Source: Trichaptum fuscoviolaceum
Taxonomy: Eukaryota; Basidiomycota; Agaricomycetes; Hymenochaetales; Trichaptaceae
Direction: 5' to 3'
DNA length: 64,000 nucleotides
NCBI GenBank assembly: GCA_910574455.1
Contig: CAJSYZ010000005.1
Location: 5,394,001-5,458,000, forward strand
Shown here: positions 45,642 through 56,697 of the stretch, in pieces
How positions within the stretch are numbered: position 1 is the first letter of the stretch
Layout: each line of letters starts with the position of its first letter
Notes under the pieces: model-generated
The model's database searches: none
Seen by the model: only the letters and a program-made list of their open reading frames with translations
What the model was told of the DNA's origin: nothing
Position numbers and translations under genes: made by a program

Positions 45642-47203
45642 TTACAGATGCCCAAAAATTGCCATGGGCTGGTATGGTTCCTCAAGATACTTGATCTCAT
45701 CTGCTGTCAACTTGATGTGTACAGCCTCTACAATAGACTGGTAAGTGCACGCTTTCCACTGAACGTCAAAACTCATAAGCTTACCGACTAGCTCTTGAAG
45801 GTTCTTGAGGTTGGTTGTACCGATGATGGGTGCGGCAACCGGATCTTTGGCTAAGACCCACGCACAGGCAATCTGCGCCATACTGTGCCCTTTCTTCTTC
45901 GCGACCTCCTCGACGCGCTTCACGACCTCCTTGTTGCCTTCCGTCTGGTTGTACACCACAACCTCGCTTCATTCATTCCATCGGTTGATGCTGTATTAGT
46001 ATAGCATGGTACGAGTAGAAACGGTGCTCACGGATCGGTGTCACTGCGCTTTGTCTTTGTCTGCTCTCCAATCGGCCTGCAGAGGAAGCCACGGGCGAGA
46101 GGGGACCAGGGGATGGAACCGACCCCGAAGTGCCTGAGTGTCGGCATCATCTCCCGCTCTTCCTCACGATAGGCGAGAGAGTAACAGTTCTGCATCGAGA
46201 TGAACGGCGTGAGGTTATGTGTGATGGCATAATCTAGCAAGGTAGACAACGTGAGTGTATGTCCTTCCGTTCGCTTTGAAGTTTTAGCTCACTCTGCATG
46301 GCCTGGACTATGTGTATCATTATATCAGCCACCCTCTCTTACGACGCGTGGATGGGTATCTGCTTACATTGCCAGGCATAGCAGGAAGACATCCCGATGT
46401 ATCGTACATATCCTGCATTGACGACGTCGTGGAGTGCTTGCATCTACAGCGAACGCAGTCAATATCGGGGTGTGCAGGGGAAACGGCAATGCGTACGGTC
46501 TCCTCAATGGGCGTATTTGGGTCAAATCGATGGCATTGCAGAACATCGATGCACTCGAGCTGCAAACGTTCCAAGCTGTGTTTCACCGCCTCAAAAATAT
46601 GCTGGGGACAAGACGTGAGTATTTTGTCTCCGAAGCGCGGCGTGATTGCCTAGGCTCTGACCTTGCGACTGAGGCCGATTTGGTTCACATATCCGTACTC
46701 TTCGTGGTTGACCTTGTAGTACATCTCGCGTGGGGTGTGGGCCACGACACCGAAGACCTTGGTCAAGACAACGATCTCTTCGCGCGGGAAGTTGTACCTC
46801 TTGATCGCCTTTCCGAGGATGACCTCTGAGAGACCATTGGAGTAGATGTCGGCTGTGTCGAAGGTCTGTATGCCGGCGTCGTAGCTGGCAGTTGAAGCAT
46901 ACTCAGTGGCAAGAGATAACTTGAAAAAGGTGTAAGACCCACGCAGCCTTGATATGCTTGATCCCCTCTTCTTCTCCGAGAAGCCAGGGCATCCACTCTG
47001 GCGACCCATACGACATGCACCCAAGGATGATCCTGGAAACTCTGAGACCGGATTTTCCGAGCCTTACTATGTGGCAAGGAATAGTATGAGAAGGTATAAG
47101 TGAATTTCAGTATAAACGCTTAGAACCAACCATACGGCATGTCCGTCCTCTTTGGACCGGTTCGGCCACTGTCATGGAACGCGGGATCGGCGGTCTGAGC
47201 CAT
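45642..47203 (-). CDS. aldo/keto reductase
   Basis: Nine exons join in frame: 47203-47131, 47066-46943, 46884-46662, 46601-46497, 46443-46368, a 15-nt exon 46307-46293, 46233-46032, 45966-45785 and 45727-45642. The protein is about 360 aa. The catalytic tetrad is visible: Asp and Tyr in [11 protein letters not shown], Lys in IVVLTKVFG, His in [14 protein letters not shown]-binding residues lie in [15 protein letters not shown]. The ending [18 protein letters not shown] is typical of the aryl-alcohol dehydrogenase/versiconal hemiacetal acetate reductase group. It is a cytosolic NADPH-dependent carbonyl reductase; the substrate is unknown. The 15-nt exon encodes the FQAMQ part of YAWQ-FQAMQN-YAITHNL. 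A TATATAAA-type box lies at 47293-47300 on the opposite strand, about 90 nt upstream. Confidence 0.9.
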
Positions 47204-48040
47204 GTAGTCAGGGTGTATGTGCGTATGTTTCTCTGAAAAGCTGTAGATGAGGGGAATTCTGATATAACCCAACCATCTGACAACGTCTTCCGTTTTATAT
47301 AGATGGATATGGATGATGGGAACGGTGGCCCTATGTACCTTCACCGTCGGAGGCCCGTCTTTGACACATTTGTATTATACGAAAGGTGACGAGTTCATTC
47401 TGCATGGACGGCAGTACAGAGTTGCTGTTAATATGGATGCTAGTGGCGAATTGGTACCGTTTCCGAGAACTGAATAGCTCATGTGTGCCGGTCAACATTT
47501 TGATGGGACGGAGCCAGTGGCTGCAGTGCCGGACGTCCTCGCAAGCTCAGTGCCGGTCGAAATCCTGAGGCCAGACGATGGCTGCCGGACGTACTCGCAA
47601 GCTCATTTTCAACTGGCACATGGAACGTGCGCAAATCAAACCATTCATTGAATATATTGGATCCTGTCTAACAAATACGTCCCAGTGCCTGTGTATACTA
47701 CCAGTATTCATTCCCTGCCGTAGTGTTGCCGTCTAGCCCTATTACTAGTCCTTGAAAGCAAAATTTGCCGAACTCAGAATCCTATCCCCGTTGTCAACAT
47801 TCGAAGTGGTCTCTCCTGCCGGTGTTAGTGCAGGGCTGGTAGCTGACTTGGACCAAACACTCGTTGCCATTGTTTCAAGTCGGGCACTTTCAAAAGCATT
47901 CCATCTTATTCTAATTCATGTTAATACTTAACATACACCTGAATACCAGAATTACAATGTCATCTTTGCGTGTCCACCCTAGCCAATGAAATTAGTCGGA
48001 ATAAATGTGTTGAGAAGGATTATGAATGAACACCCCAGCA
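47204..48040. other. intergenic
   Basis: Contains the reductase promoter. Two copies of CCGGACGTCCTCGCAAGCTCA/CCGGACGTACTCGCAAGCTCA occur near 47530 and 47587. No gene. Confidence 0.4.
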
Positions 48041-48362
48041 GTCTGAGGTGGACTCTGGGCAGCCAGGACAGAGCAGATGGCGTGGAGGATGGAGTCGAGG
48101 TGCAGGGTGGGTGACTTGTCAACATCCCGACGGCATCTGATGCAGTTTCACGGTCCTTATCAGATTTATAGACAGATGAGTGGCAAGACAGCCCGATCTG
48201 AAGCTTTAGGTTCTGGAGGCATTTATTTGCGTAGCTTCGAGGTACTTACGAGTGATGGTCGGGTGAGAAGGTTAGAAAGAAGTAGAACGGCAATAAAATG
48301 AAGCAATTGGATTGGGGGGAGTTCTGCGGGTTCAAACAGAACGTGTAGCAAGCTTCAAGGCA

Positions 48363-48743
48363 TCAGAGTGCTGTGGTTGACGTGGACGTTGTGGAGTCGT
48401 TGATGTCGGGTTCGTCGCCGTTCGGATTGCAAGTTGAAGGGATGGACACGACTTTTGGTGGGAAATACAGATGGACGATGTCGAGGACCTCATCACCGTA
48501 TTTGAGCGACCGACTCCAGCGAGTCTCATCTTTTAGCGCGTCCACCGACGTGAGCCTTCCCTGGGCTGCGCTGCTGACGATGTTCCGGAGTACTTTGTCA
48601 GACATGACTGCTGCCCCGCCGTGAAAATCCATGAGATCAGCGCTCAGCCATTCATACGACGCTTTTTCGCGCCATGCCTCCAGCGCCTCCGTAAGCTTCA
48701 CTATTAGCTTCTCGTTGTCGGGCTCTGCCCCCTCGGATGCCAT
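48363..48743 (-). CDS. small unknown protein (126 aa), intact copy
   Basis: Starts ATG 48743 (MASEGAEPDNEKLIVKLTEAL). The conserved region is SADLMDFHGGAAVMSDKVLRNI, VSSAAQGRLTSVDALKDETRW and KYGDEVLDIVHLYFPPK. The pattern K/E-x-ETRW followed by YGDEVLxIVxxYxPP recurs in agaricomycete proteins of unknown role. The tail is Thr/Ser-rich. The gene belongs to a duplicated pair with the aldo/keto reductase; this copy kept the small gene and lost the reductase. Confidence 0.62.
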   Translation of the reverse strand: MASEGAEPDNEKLIVKLTEALEAWREKASYEWLSADLMDFHGGAAVMSDKVLRNIVSSAAQGRLTSVDALKDETRWSRSLKYGDEVLDIVHLYFPPKVVSIPSTCNPNGDEPDINDSTTSTSTTAL

Positions 48744-48849
48744 CGTCAAATGCGAACTTGCCGTCGTCAGCAAGGTCAAGAATTGAGTGGTATCGGCACC
48801 GACAGTATTACTGTGGCACACGACCTCAGACTCGGCAAACACCGGCGCC

Positions 48850-49150
48850 TATAATTAACTTCCATCAAGATACAGTACTCGATCTCATCCTCAGTCACTG
48901 TTTGATATGTGTTGCCTCCGTACTAATCGACCGCTGAGTGCACGCCTTGCACTCAAACGTGAAAAAAAGCGATGAGCTCACCGATTGACTTTTGAAGATT
49001 CTTAAAGGGGTTGTATGAATGACGAGTGCGGCAACAGGATCACTACTAGTACTCCAAGCCCCGACGCACAGGCGATCCGGGCCATACTGGTGCTGGACGC
49101 ACTACACGACCCCCTTCTTCCGCCTGTTTGCACACCAGAACCTTGCGTCA
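48850..49150 (-). pseudogene. decayed aldo/keto reductase 3' end
   Basis: Matches 45720-45960 with many changes: the sequence around TGAGTGCACGCCTTGCACTCAA, the intron and flank GAGCTCACCGATTGACTTTTGAAGATTCT, GATGAGTGCGGCAACAGGATCA and CCCACGCACAGGCGATCCGGGCCATACTG-like blocks. Only the distal coding part is left. It lies upstream of the intact small gene, in the same order as the other copy. Confidence 0.65.
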
Positions 49151-49460
49151 CTGTACTTCGTTTGCTCGCCATCGGCCCGCAGAGCCTCGAAAGTATGCTT
49201 GAGACATAGCAGTAGTAGCCTACGCCGTGCTTGCTCCGCCTGAACTTGAAAAAAAAATAAAAAGAAGGCTGGTCTGGTTACGAGACTTCGCGGCTCAGAG
49301 TTGGAGTCGGACCCGAAATGGACTAGGGATTGCTCCTATCTGGGCTCTGGACTGCTCCTTTGGCGATGAGACCCGCTGAGTTGACGTCGAGCTCTAAAAT
49401 ACAACGTGCGCGCGTAATACACTCGTCATCGCTGACCAGCAACAATCTCACTCTAGCTCG

Positions 49461-49467
49461 TATAAAG
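49461..49467 (+). promoter_or_regulatory. TATA box for the four-span membrane protein gene
   Basis: TATAAAG, 97 bases upstream of the ATG at 49558. A pyrimidine-rich leader follows. Confidence 0.5.
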
Positions 49468-49557
49468 AGCGCCCCCTGCGTACGGATCTCCCCTCAGCTT
49501 GTTTCGCTTCCTCACGATCTCACCCCCAAGTTACTCTCCAACCAAAAACAAGAAATA

Positions 49558-50529
49558 ATGGCTTTCGGACGAAACGCAGCGCCGTACACGACGCACCGCA
49601 TCCCTCTCTACATCCTCCTCGTATGTCCTTCTACACCTCTCCGATGCCAAATTACTCACTTTCATTAATATAGTGGCTCACCTCAGTAGCCCTCCTCGGT
49701 CTCACCGCCTTCCGCATCCACAAAACCAGGCAGACATTTGGCTTCTTCGGTGTGTCACGATTGTCTTATATTTTATGCGGTACCTAATGCCTTTATCCCT
49801 TCATAAAGATAAGATCATTGTAGAACTCCTCGTCACGTCCATCCTCACCCTTCTATGGATTCCTTACGCGTCAGTAACTATATACTCTTTATTGCATGCA
49901 TGACTCCTAATGTATTACCTTCAGCATTTACAAAGTTATCCGCCAACGCGCGACCAATGGCGGAACCGCAGCAGGCAATGCGACGTCGGGACATGGTCAC
50001 GGGCATGGGCATGGAAATAATGCCAGTGATGGCGCGGGTGCCCGCCACCCAAGTCTTCGTAACGAACTCGGTGGAAACACGCTGCTATGGATCCTGTGGC
50101 TCGTCGGCGCTGCCGTCACAACCGTAAGTTTTTCTCTCCTTCGCACTCTTTCCTTCAAGACTTGTCACTAATCGTCCCACCACTTCACAGCACAAGTGGC
50201 CTTCTCGCTTCTTCTGCGGGGCTGGCTTCCAGTGCCGCATCCTTGAGGTCATCGTAGCCCTCGCGTGGATTGGCTTCAGCCTGCTCACCCTCATCAAGAT
50301 TCTCTCGCTCATGCAGCACGCTGCTGCGTATGGCGGAGCGTACTATCATGGTGCCAATGGCGGGTACAATTCCGGTTCCGGTGTTGGAACAGGCGTGGGC
50401 AATAATGCCGGCTACAACAACGGTACTGGCGTAGGTACAAATGCGGGTACGAATACAGGAATCCTCGGTGATAAGCACACGGGTAACAATGCCCCCGTAG
50501 GCACGGGAACGGGTGCTGGTTATGCGTAA
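49558..50529 (+). CDS. four-span MARVEL-like membrane protein
   Basis: Exons are 49558-49620, 49674-49749, 49809-49869, 49925-50123 and 50191-50529; all joints keep frame. Hydrophobic segments are PLYILLWLTSVALLGLTAF, IIVELLVTSILTLLWIPYA, LLWILWLVGAAV and ILEVIVALAWIGFSLLTLI. This is a four-helix layout like fungal MARVEL proteins. A His/Gly/Asn loop (TSGHGHGHGNNASDG) lies between spans 2 and 3. The C-terminal tail is Gly/Asn/Thr-rich (GVGTGVGNNAGYNNGTG) and probably cytosolic. It likely acts at the plasma membrane; the role is unknown. Confidence 0.8.
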
Positions 50530-51275
50530 AGGGCAGGTCTAAATGTACCACTTCCTTTTCTACTATCTTTTTTGACTCTTTCTTTCACGTACCCACAATT
50601 TCTTCCGCCTTTTCCTGTCCTTTGAACCGTTAGATATACGCAGAAATCAGAGGCTCGAAAACGGACAGAACGACAAACGACGAATTTTCTGCAACACTCA
50701 CGAATTTAAGACTTACGAGCTTTTTTTTCATCATCATGTTGTTTTTTACCTTGCACTACTTCATGTATAATAGAATGACGCTGAGAATTTATTAATAATT
50801 CAAATATGTCAATAATGTCTTTTGTTAGCTGCACATGTATCAGTATTAGCCTTGAAGCCATTTCACTTTAGAATTGAACTATCGCAGTGGGCCAACTCGA
50901 CTCCGAGCCGGAGTTTCAACCTTATTTAAGTTTCAGATAAGGCAGTCCGAGTGCCGATCTTCACCATATTAAACGTGATCTGATGCCAGTGATGATAATG
51001 ACGTAGTAGCAGTGGCCAGTGAGCAACTTGAAATGACGTATGTGCACCATTGCAAACGACTTTATGCGGGATCTTCTATTGCAATTCCAAAGTACATCTA
51101 CGAAAATACACCATGATCGTTTCTGACTTCTGAGTTTCATTAAGTGTTACAGAATGATAGATAATAGATAGCACAGTAGCAGAAAGATAGCAATTTATGG
51201 CAAGACAGGTGTTCATGACGAGAGGTAGAGAGAAGAATGGAAAAAATCCAATTTCGTGAATGTCAGCATATTAGC
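50530..51275. other. convergent intergenic with a word cluster
   Basis: Around 50893-50965 are CTCGACTCCGAGCCGGAGTTTC, TTTAAGTTTCAGATAAGG and GTCCGAGTGCC words, and 51005-51035 has GTGGCCAGTGAGCAACTTGAA. No gene. Confidence 0.45.
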
Positions 51276-52010
51276 TCAAAGGGTGGTGAACGAGTGGGAG
51301 CTGATGAGCAACTGGATATGATGGGGTTTGAAAGTGTCGGTCACTTCGAATGGGATCTGAAACGTAGTACAAGCGGACATTAGATTCAGCTAAGTAGATT
51401 CCAAATGTGCTGTCGGCATTGGGAAACGTACCTCGACCCACGGATAGAAGCACGCCCGGTTTGTGGCCTCGAAGTACGGTTTGGTCTGGAAGGTGATCTT
51501 GTAGACACCTTTGCGCAGGATGGCGAGCTCGCGGGAGGATTCCGAGGAGGGCTCGAGCAGGTCCATGCAGTTCCCATCCTCGTCTGTCGTCCTGCACGGG
51601 TAGTGGAACAATGTGAGAAAATTTTCAAGATAGGGTCCTTTCAATTAGGAAGAAGACTTGGATGTTCCGGGAACAGTACTCCGAGTGGGAGCGCGGGGGG
51701 AGAAAGTTGTAAAACTTACCCATATGCGACAGGGTCAAATGCGAAGGCGCAGCCGTCTTCGGACATCTTGCGATACCGCTGCAAGCCAATGACGATGCCC
51801 TTCGCGGGCTTTGCGAGCGCGACGTCTAAGACTGTACATGCACGTGCCAGATTGAGTGAGTTATGAAAAAAAAGAGAAAGCGAAAAGCGAAAAGGAAGAA
51901 AGCGGGAACGGACCATGACAAGTGACGAGCGACTCGGACTCGCGCTTCTCTTGCGCGGACACGGATACCGGGACCTGGCTGCCGGGCTGCAAATCGAGGG
52001 CGGGCGACAT
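51276..52010 (-). CDS. transthyretin/5-hydroxyisourate hydrolase-like protein lacking the C-terminal YRGS
   Basis: Four exons: 52010-51914, 51831-51720, 51591-51432 and 51356-51276. The joined protein (about 150 aa) has the HIU hydrolase signatures TCHVLDVALAKPAKGIVIGLQRY, TTDEDGNCMDLL, KGVYKITFQTKPYFEATNR, CFYPWVEIPFEV and HHIQLLISSHSFTTL. HIU hydrolases convert 5-hydroxyisourate to OHCU in purine breakdown. Their last residues, YRGS, supply part of the active site. Here the chain stops at SFTTL, exactly where YRGS should begin, with no alternative splice seen. An N-terminal extension (MSPALDLQPGSQVPVSVS...) precedes the usual start. It is either an inactive paralogue or recently truncated. 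Confidence 0.85.
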
Positions 52011-52890
52011 TCGTTCGACGTTAAGACGGTGTGAGGATGGTAGGACGCGTGAATGAGTGTCAGGTCAAACGCGGCTATGCTGCGGTGGTACGGTACTGGG
52101 TTGAATCTTCGTGAGGAGGGTGAGTTGAAGCTTAAAGCAAGTAGGCGTTTATGTACGTCATGAAGCCAGGCCACAGCAGAATGTCATACGTGACGTCTCA
52201 GTGAAAAAAAATGCTGCACCTGCAGTGCCTCGGCTCGTCAGGACGCTTGCTGGATGTGCGAAGGCGGCCCCAAAGGCGAACGTCATGCACAGTGCATGGG
52301 CGATGATTGGGATGATAGTGATGATGGGAAGAAATCCCGGGTGGGGCAGTGCACAGTCCACACTGAGTGCCTGGTCCAAGACGGGCTTCCAGTTCTCCCC
52401 TCACTCGATTCATAGTAAGCCCGGTTTCTCTTGAACAAGTTTTGAGGAAGAGCGTCGGTCGGAGCATTGGAGTAAACGATTCCCCTGGTGAAGATGCTCA
52501 GTGTAAGAGACCCATTCAGCGTTATGAGATTGCTGACAGAAGTAGAAATAGATGACCAGAAGCAATGATTTTATATGTGGAGAGGCGAGGCGTGGTCGAT
52601 CCGATTTACTTAAGTTGAGTCAATTCCGAGTCACTGGCACTGGCACGCACACTTCAAGTTCAAGGTAACTTGAACTCAGGCGTTCAAGCTACAATTTTAC
52701 TCGCGGTTTTTTCGGAGTTCAAACTTGATCCGAGTCATAATTTCTCACTTTTAACAACTTCACACACGACGTCAAATGAGAAGCAAAGCTCTTCATAGAG
52801 GATCTTTCATAAAGCTATACCTCAGGTGGCCACAGTCCCCGACTACGCCGAAGCTCTCTCTCTGTGTCCTCATTTCCATGTCGTGAGCCG
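52011..52890. other. intergenic with a word cluster
   Basis: Positions 52617-52690 contain GAGTCACTGGCACTGGCAC, TTCAAGTTCAAGGTAACTTGAA and CTCAGGCGTTCAAG words. The rest shows no gene. Confidence 0.45.
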
Positions 52891-53195
52891 TCAGTCATCA
52901 ACTCCTACATACCACAACTGCCCGGGAATGTAGATGGTTATTCTACTCCCTGGACGAGCGCGGGCCTAGAGAAACAGGCCGGTGTGGCGAGAAAATTGGG
53001 CATCAAGCTCACCTGAATATGGGAATGGGATTGGGATTGGGACTGGAGATCAGAAGATTGGCTCTGGTTTTCTGACTGAGGAGTCGCAGCTGACTGCTTG
53101 ATGAGAATATCGACTCTCGGTTTGACTAAGACCGAGGCGTCACGACGCACAGCTGATTGACTGCTTGGAGAGAGGCCGAGATGATGGAAGGACAT
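52891..53195 (-). CDS. possible small unknown gene
   Basis: Exon 1 from ATG 53195 (MSFHHLGLSPSSQSAVRR) encodes LVKPRVDILIKQ and a Gln/Ser repeat (SDLQSQSQSHSHIQ). A GTGAGC...CTCTAG intron of about 50 nt joins it to ARARPGSRITIYIPGQLW and a stop at 52891. The joint keeps frame but there is no homology I recognise. Confidence 0.3.
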
Positions 53196-54247
53196 GCCAA
53201 AAAAAAACCCCGGACCTACTGCGATTCATGCTTGAGGACCCTTTTCGTGATAATCATACAAACGCGTACTTGAATACTAATGTCTCGTATTAGGCCTCAT
53301 CACTCGAAAATTGCTCCTTGCACACACCCTGTGCTCCCGCGTCACTGGTTCGGAATTTGTTTTCGTGCGTCCGTCCGTGCGCCCGAGAAGCGCTTCCTTG
53401 TCTCCGGCGGGTTCTTCTCCTGGAAAGAGGCGGACGCGTACTAGTACCTCGCAGCGACGCGTCCGGCGCTCAAGGATCGCCTGCCAGTGCCGACCCTTGG
53501 CTCGGACGCCCCGGGTCCGGACACGGACCTCCCAAGCACTGGCACGATCTCGAACTCAACAATCAACGCCGTGCGGCGTGCGGGCGAGGGACACGCTTGG
53601 TCTCACGGCGTATATCCGTTGGAAGGACACGGTGAATGCGACGAGATTGATAGCTTTAAGTTGTTGGCGCTGGAGAAGACTTGGGCGTAGGCGAGCCTGG
53701 GTGCCTTGGCTTTCATGCTACATATGTGGTGCATCTGAGGTGACTTAAGTTCCGAGTCTCCTGCACCTGCTCCTGCACCTCCTGCTGTGTCCGTGATCAG
53801 TGGAGGTCCGAGTCCGCTCCTGCATCTGAATATCCCAAACCCGCTGCAAACTGCATCGGATACAAAATTATTGCAGTTACGCTCGATATCTAGGTGAAGT
53901 AAACGGCTAGCCCTGAACAAGTTACTGGGTGCGACAGGAGGCGATGAAACGGCAGCTTATTCACGGGGCCGCAACGAGGGAGTAGAGCAGACAGCAGCTA
54001 CGACAGCAGCAGCATCTGTATCCGCATCAGACCAGCTTTGGCTTATACAGTGTGTTTGCTGCTTCGACTCAGATCCCGCCTCCGTCGCCCCAGAACAGCC
54101 ACTTATACCCTTGGGTCGAGTGAACCGACAAGAAATGCCACCCAAATTCAGAAGCCACTTGAGCGAACTAACAAGCATGCAGCAGATCGCCGACCGTGCG
54201 CATTCACGGCTGGAACGCAGGCCGGAGAGCGTCGGAGATAATCTATG
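53196..54247. other. no gene assigned
   Basis: GC-rich stretch around 53340-53700 with long overlapping frames but no consistent coding signal. Nothing recognised. Confidence 0.3.
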
Positions 54248-55105
54248 CTACACTCTGTACTTGAACGAGCACGGCCCCTCTCTGATCATGTCTTTTTCCC
54301 GCGCCTCCACAACCTGCGCCGTCAAGATGGCAATCCGAGTGCTGGCAGCGAACGGCTTACTCCACCAGAAAAGGTACATAATGCCGTTCAGTCCGATCAG
54401 CGCAGCCGTCGCACGCTCGATATCGCTGATCACCAGCTGCTGGCGTGCGCGTACGATGAGTTGCAGGAAGAACCAGATGACTCGCAGTAGGGCGAATCCT
54501 GCAAAGAGTTCACCATTGCTTTTGTGTATCATTTCAGCCGCTGGCGTATCCGGGAAGTGGACCAGTCGCTCCTCCAAGAGGTATTGAAGTTGGCTGAAAT
54601 TCAGGACGCTTTCAACCTGCACCACGCTCCCCTCCTTGTTTGGCCCCCTCTGGAACGGATGCCACGAGGAGAAGTGGTCGCCCATTATGTAGTTCAATTG
54701 AAAGCCGCCCATCTGCAGAAAATGCGCATGCGCCATCGTCCACGGCTCGCCTATTGAAATTTGGTCAACTAAGGCCTGGGGATAAACACAATAGTTCATA
54801 CTATATGCCGGACGTGCGCTGTTTATCGTCTCCTTTATTATCACGGCACCGAGCCACTGCCTGAATGCCCACACCACCATCACCTCCGGCGCAAGCAGGG
54901 CCACGCAGATGAGGAGAATGTGATGGAGGGCCGGCCAAAGCTTCGTCTTGGGATGCGGAACGTTCGGGTGCACGGTCGCACCCGTAACGACAATCGCCGT
55001 CACCAGACAGTCCCCTATGATGTTCGAGAGGCAGCAACCGGGGTCGTCAGCGAGGGACGTGTTATATCGTCGAGCGAGGAATAGACAGGCGAGAATGACG
55101 GACAT
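54248..55105 (-). CDS. multi-span membrane protein, agaricomycete family (285 aa)
   Basis: Single frame from ATG 55105 to 54248. The conserved-looking core is KLWPALHHILLICVALLAPE, VMVVWAFRQWLGA and MAHAHFLQMGGFQLNY. It also contains LFAGFALLRVIWFFLQLIVRAR and ERATAALIGLNGIMYLFWW. Three or more hydrophobic helices are visible. This WPxxHHxxL...MVxWAxRQ...THxHFxxMGG layout is widespread in agaricomycete genomes with unknown function. A decayed tandem copy follows at 55834-56697. Confidence 0.72.
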   Translation of the reverse strand: MSVILACLFLARRYNTSLADDPGCCLSNIIGDCLVTAIVVTGATVHPNVPHPKTKLWPALHHILLICVALLAPEVMVVWAFRQWLGAVIIKETINSARPAYSMNYCVYPQALVDQISIGEPWTMAHAHFLQMGGFQLNYIMGDHFSSWHPFQRGPNKEGSVVQVESVLNFSQLQYLLEERLVHFPDTPAAEMIHKSNGELFAGFALLRVIWFFLQLIVRARQQLVISDIERATAALIGLNGIMYLFWWSKPFAASTRIAILTAQVVEAREKDMIREGPCSFKYRV

Positions 55106-55833
55106 GGCCTGACGGAAGCAAGTAGAGTGAAGAGCGAATTGAGAGTGCAGAGAGTGTGCGGCAGATGATGGCGGTTAAGAGGAGAGAACGAAACATATAC
55201 ATGCGAGACCAGTCAGACGGTATCTGGGAATGTGCTTGCCACCTTAATCACAGTCCTCGAGCTGGATCTCAATCACTGACTGCACAATATGGCTTGCGTC
55301 TTTTCGAGCTTCAAGCTAAGAACTTGAAGCCCGGGCGTCAGTAAGTTCCTCACCTCCCAACAGGATCCCAGCCTCACCCAATCCCGCTCCATCTGGCCTA
55401 TATTGAAGGCGGCGTTTCCTTCTGCCTCCTCCTCGCTGATCTCGCCACTTTCTTCCCGCTCCTCCTTGTATATCGCGGCACCTCCTTCTGTCCCTTTTTG
55501 TCAACCGAGTACGCCTTTTCTGCAAGCCGATCCTCCACTGAATGTCAGTTTGACATCTGACATCAAATGGCTTACCCAGCGACAAAAAGGAGCATACCAC
55601 AGTTCTGTCCGACCATCTCAGCCGCTATGAGCTCGATTGCCGGTCGTGCGCGTGCGACACAGGTGAAGTGCGGGCTACGACTGGCAAAGCCTGGGAAGAC
55701 GTCTCTCATCTCGGCTGCGAAGGGCCCGGTGCTGCGTTAGTGATGACTGACTTGGCACGTCGATGGGTTCATCACCTGATTTGCACACTGAAGCTCTAGG
55801 TGTGTTTTAGTAGATCAGTGTAATAATAATACG
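55106..55833. other. spacer between tandem copies
   Basis: Contains short frames without recognisable homology. The region 55410-55550 is C/T-rich. No gene assigned. Confidence 0.35.
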
Positions 55834-56697
55834 TCACACTGGCTCGGAACTTAATCTCCGGTGGCACTGCACGCGGATCAAACTCAGAAGCCACTTTGGA
55901 TTCGGAGATAGCAATGTACCTGACGAACAAACTCCGCCTTCGTAACGCGAAGATGAATGTAGCGAAAGGAATGTAACGACGTTCAGTCCGATTACCGCAG
56001 CGGTCACACGCTCGATAATCACCAGTGTGCGCATGCGATGAGGTTCATGAAGAACGGAATAACTCGCAGTAGAGCAAGTACTAGCATTGGTACCTTTCTG
56101 CTCCAGATTCCGATTTCATCCGCGCCCGTCTTCGGGAAGCAGATCAGCCGCTCATCCACTACATGTACTTATTGTACTTCGCTCCAACTGATAACGCATT
56201 CCTGCACAACGCCCCCTTCCTCTGTTGCTTCATCTCGCCGGTACGCGTTCCACGTCGAGATCTGGTCGCCCATAATGTGCCTCAATTTGAAGCCTCCCAT
56301 CTGTAGAAAATGCCCATGCCTCATTGTCCGTGGCTCACCTATTAAAATTGGTCAACTCACGAGCACAAGAACGAATATCATAATGCATACTTAATACACG
56401 AGCCCTATTTATCGTCTCTTCTTATAACCAAGGCGCCCAGACACTGATTGATTGCGCAAACTAGCATCACCTCCGGCGAAAGCAGACCCACCGCATACTA
56501 TAAGTAGGAGATCTTTCAGCCGCGACCATAGCATCTTCTTGCCGAGACGCGGAAACGTTCGGATGCACGGTCACCAACGCTACGACAGCCATCGTCCACA
56601 AGCAGCCCGCTACCATGTCCGGGACGGAGCGCCAAGGCTCGCCATGGAATGAGGAATAATCAGGAGAGTAAGACGGACATGGTGTGAGCAAGTACAT
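55834..56697 (-). pseudogene. decayed tandem copy of the membrane protein gene
   Basis: Fragments in different frames match the intact gene at 54248-55105. They are a VTVHPNVSASRQEDAM-like stretch (compare TVHPNVPHPKTKLW), a region matching MRHGHFLQMGGFKL (plus strand 56280-56320), and LVIIERVTAAVIGLNVVTFLS (compare ISDIERATAALIGLNGIMYLF). Multiple frameshifts and stops. Confidence 0.75.

Noticed and set aside
53311..53748. 145-codon plus-strand Arg-rich frame
   Set aside because: GC-rich stretch with open frames in several phases; no motif, splice support or homology.
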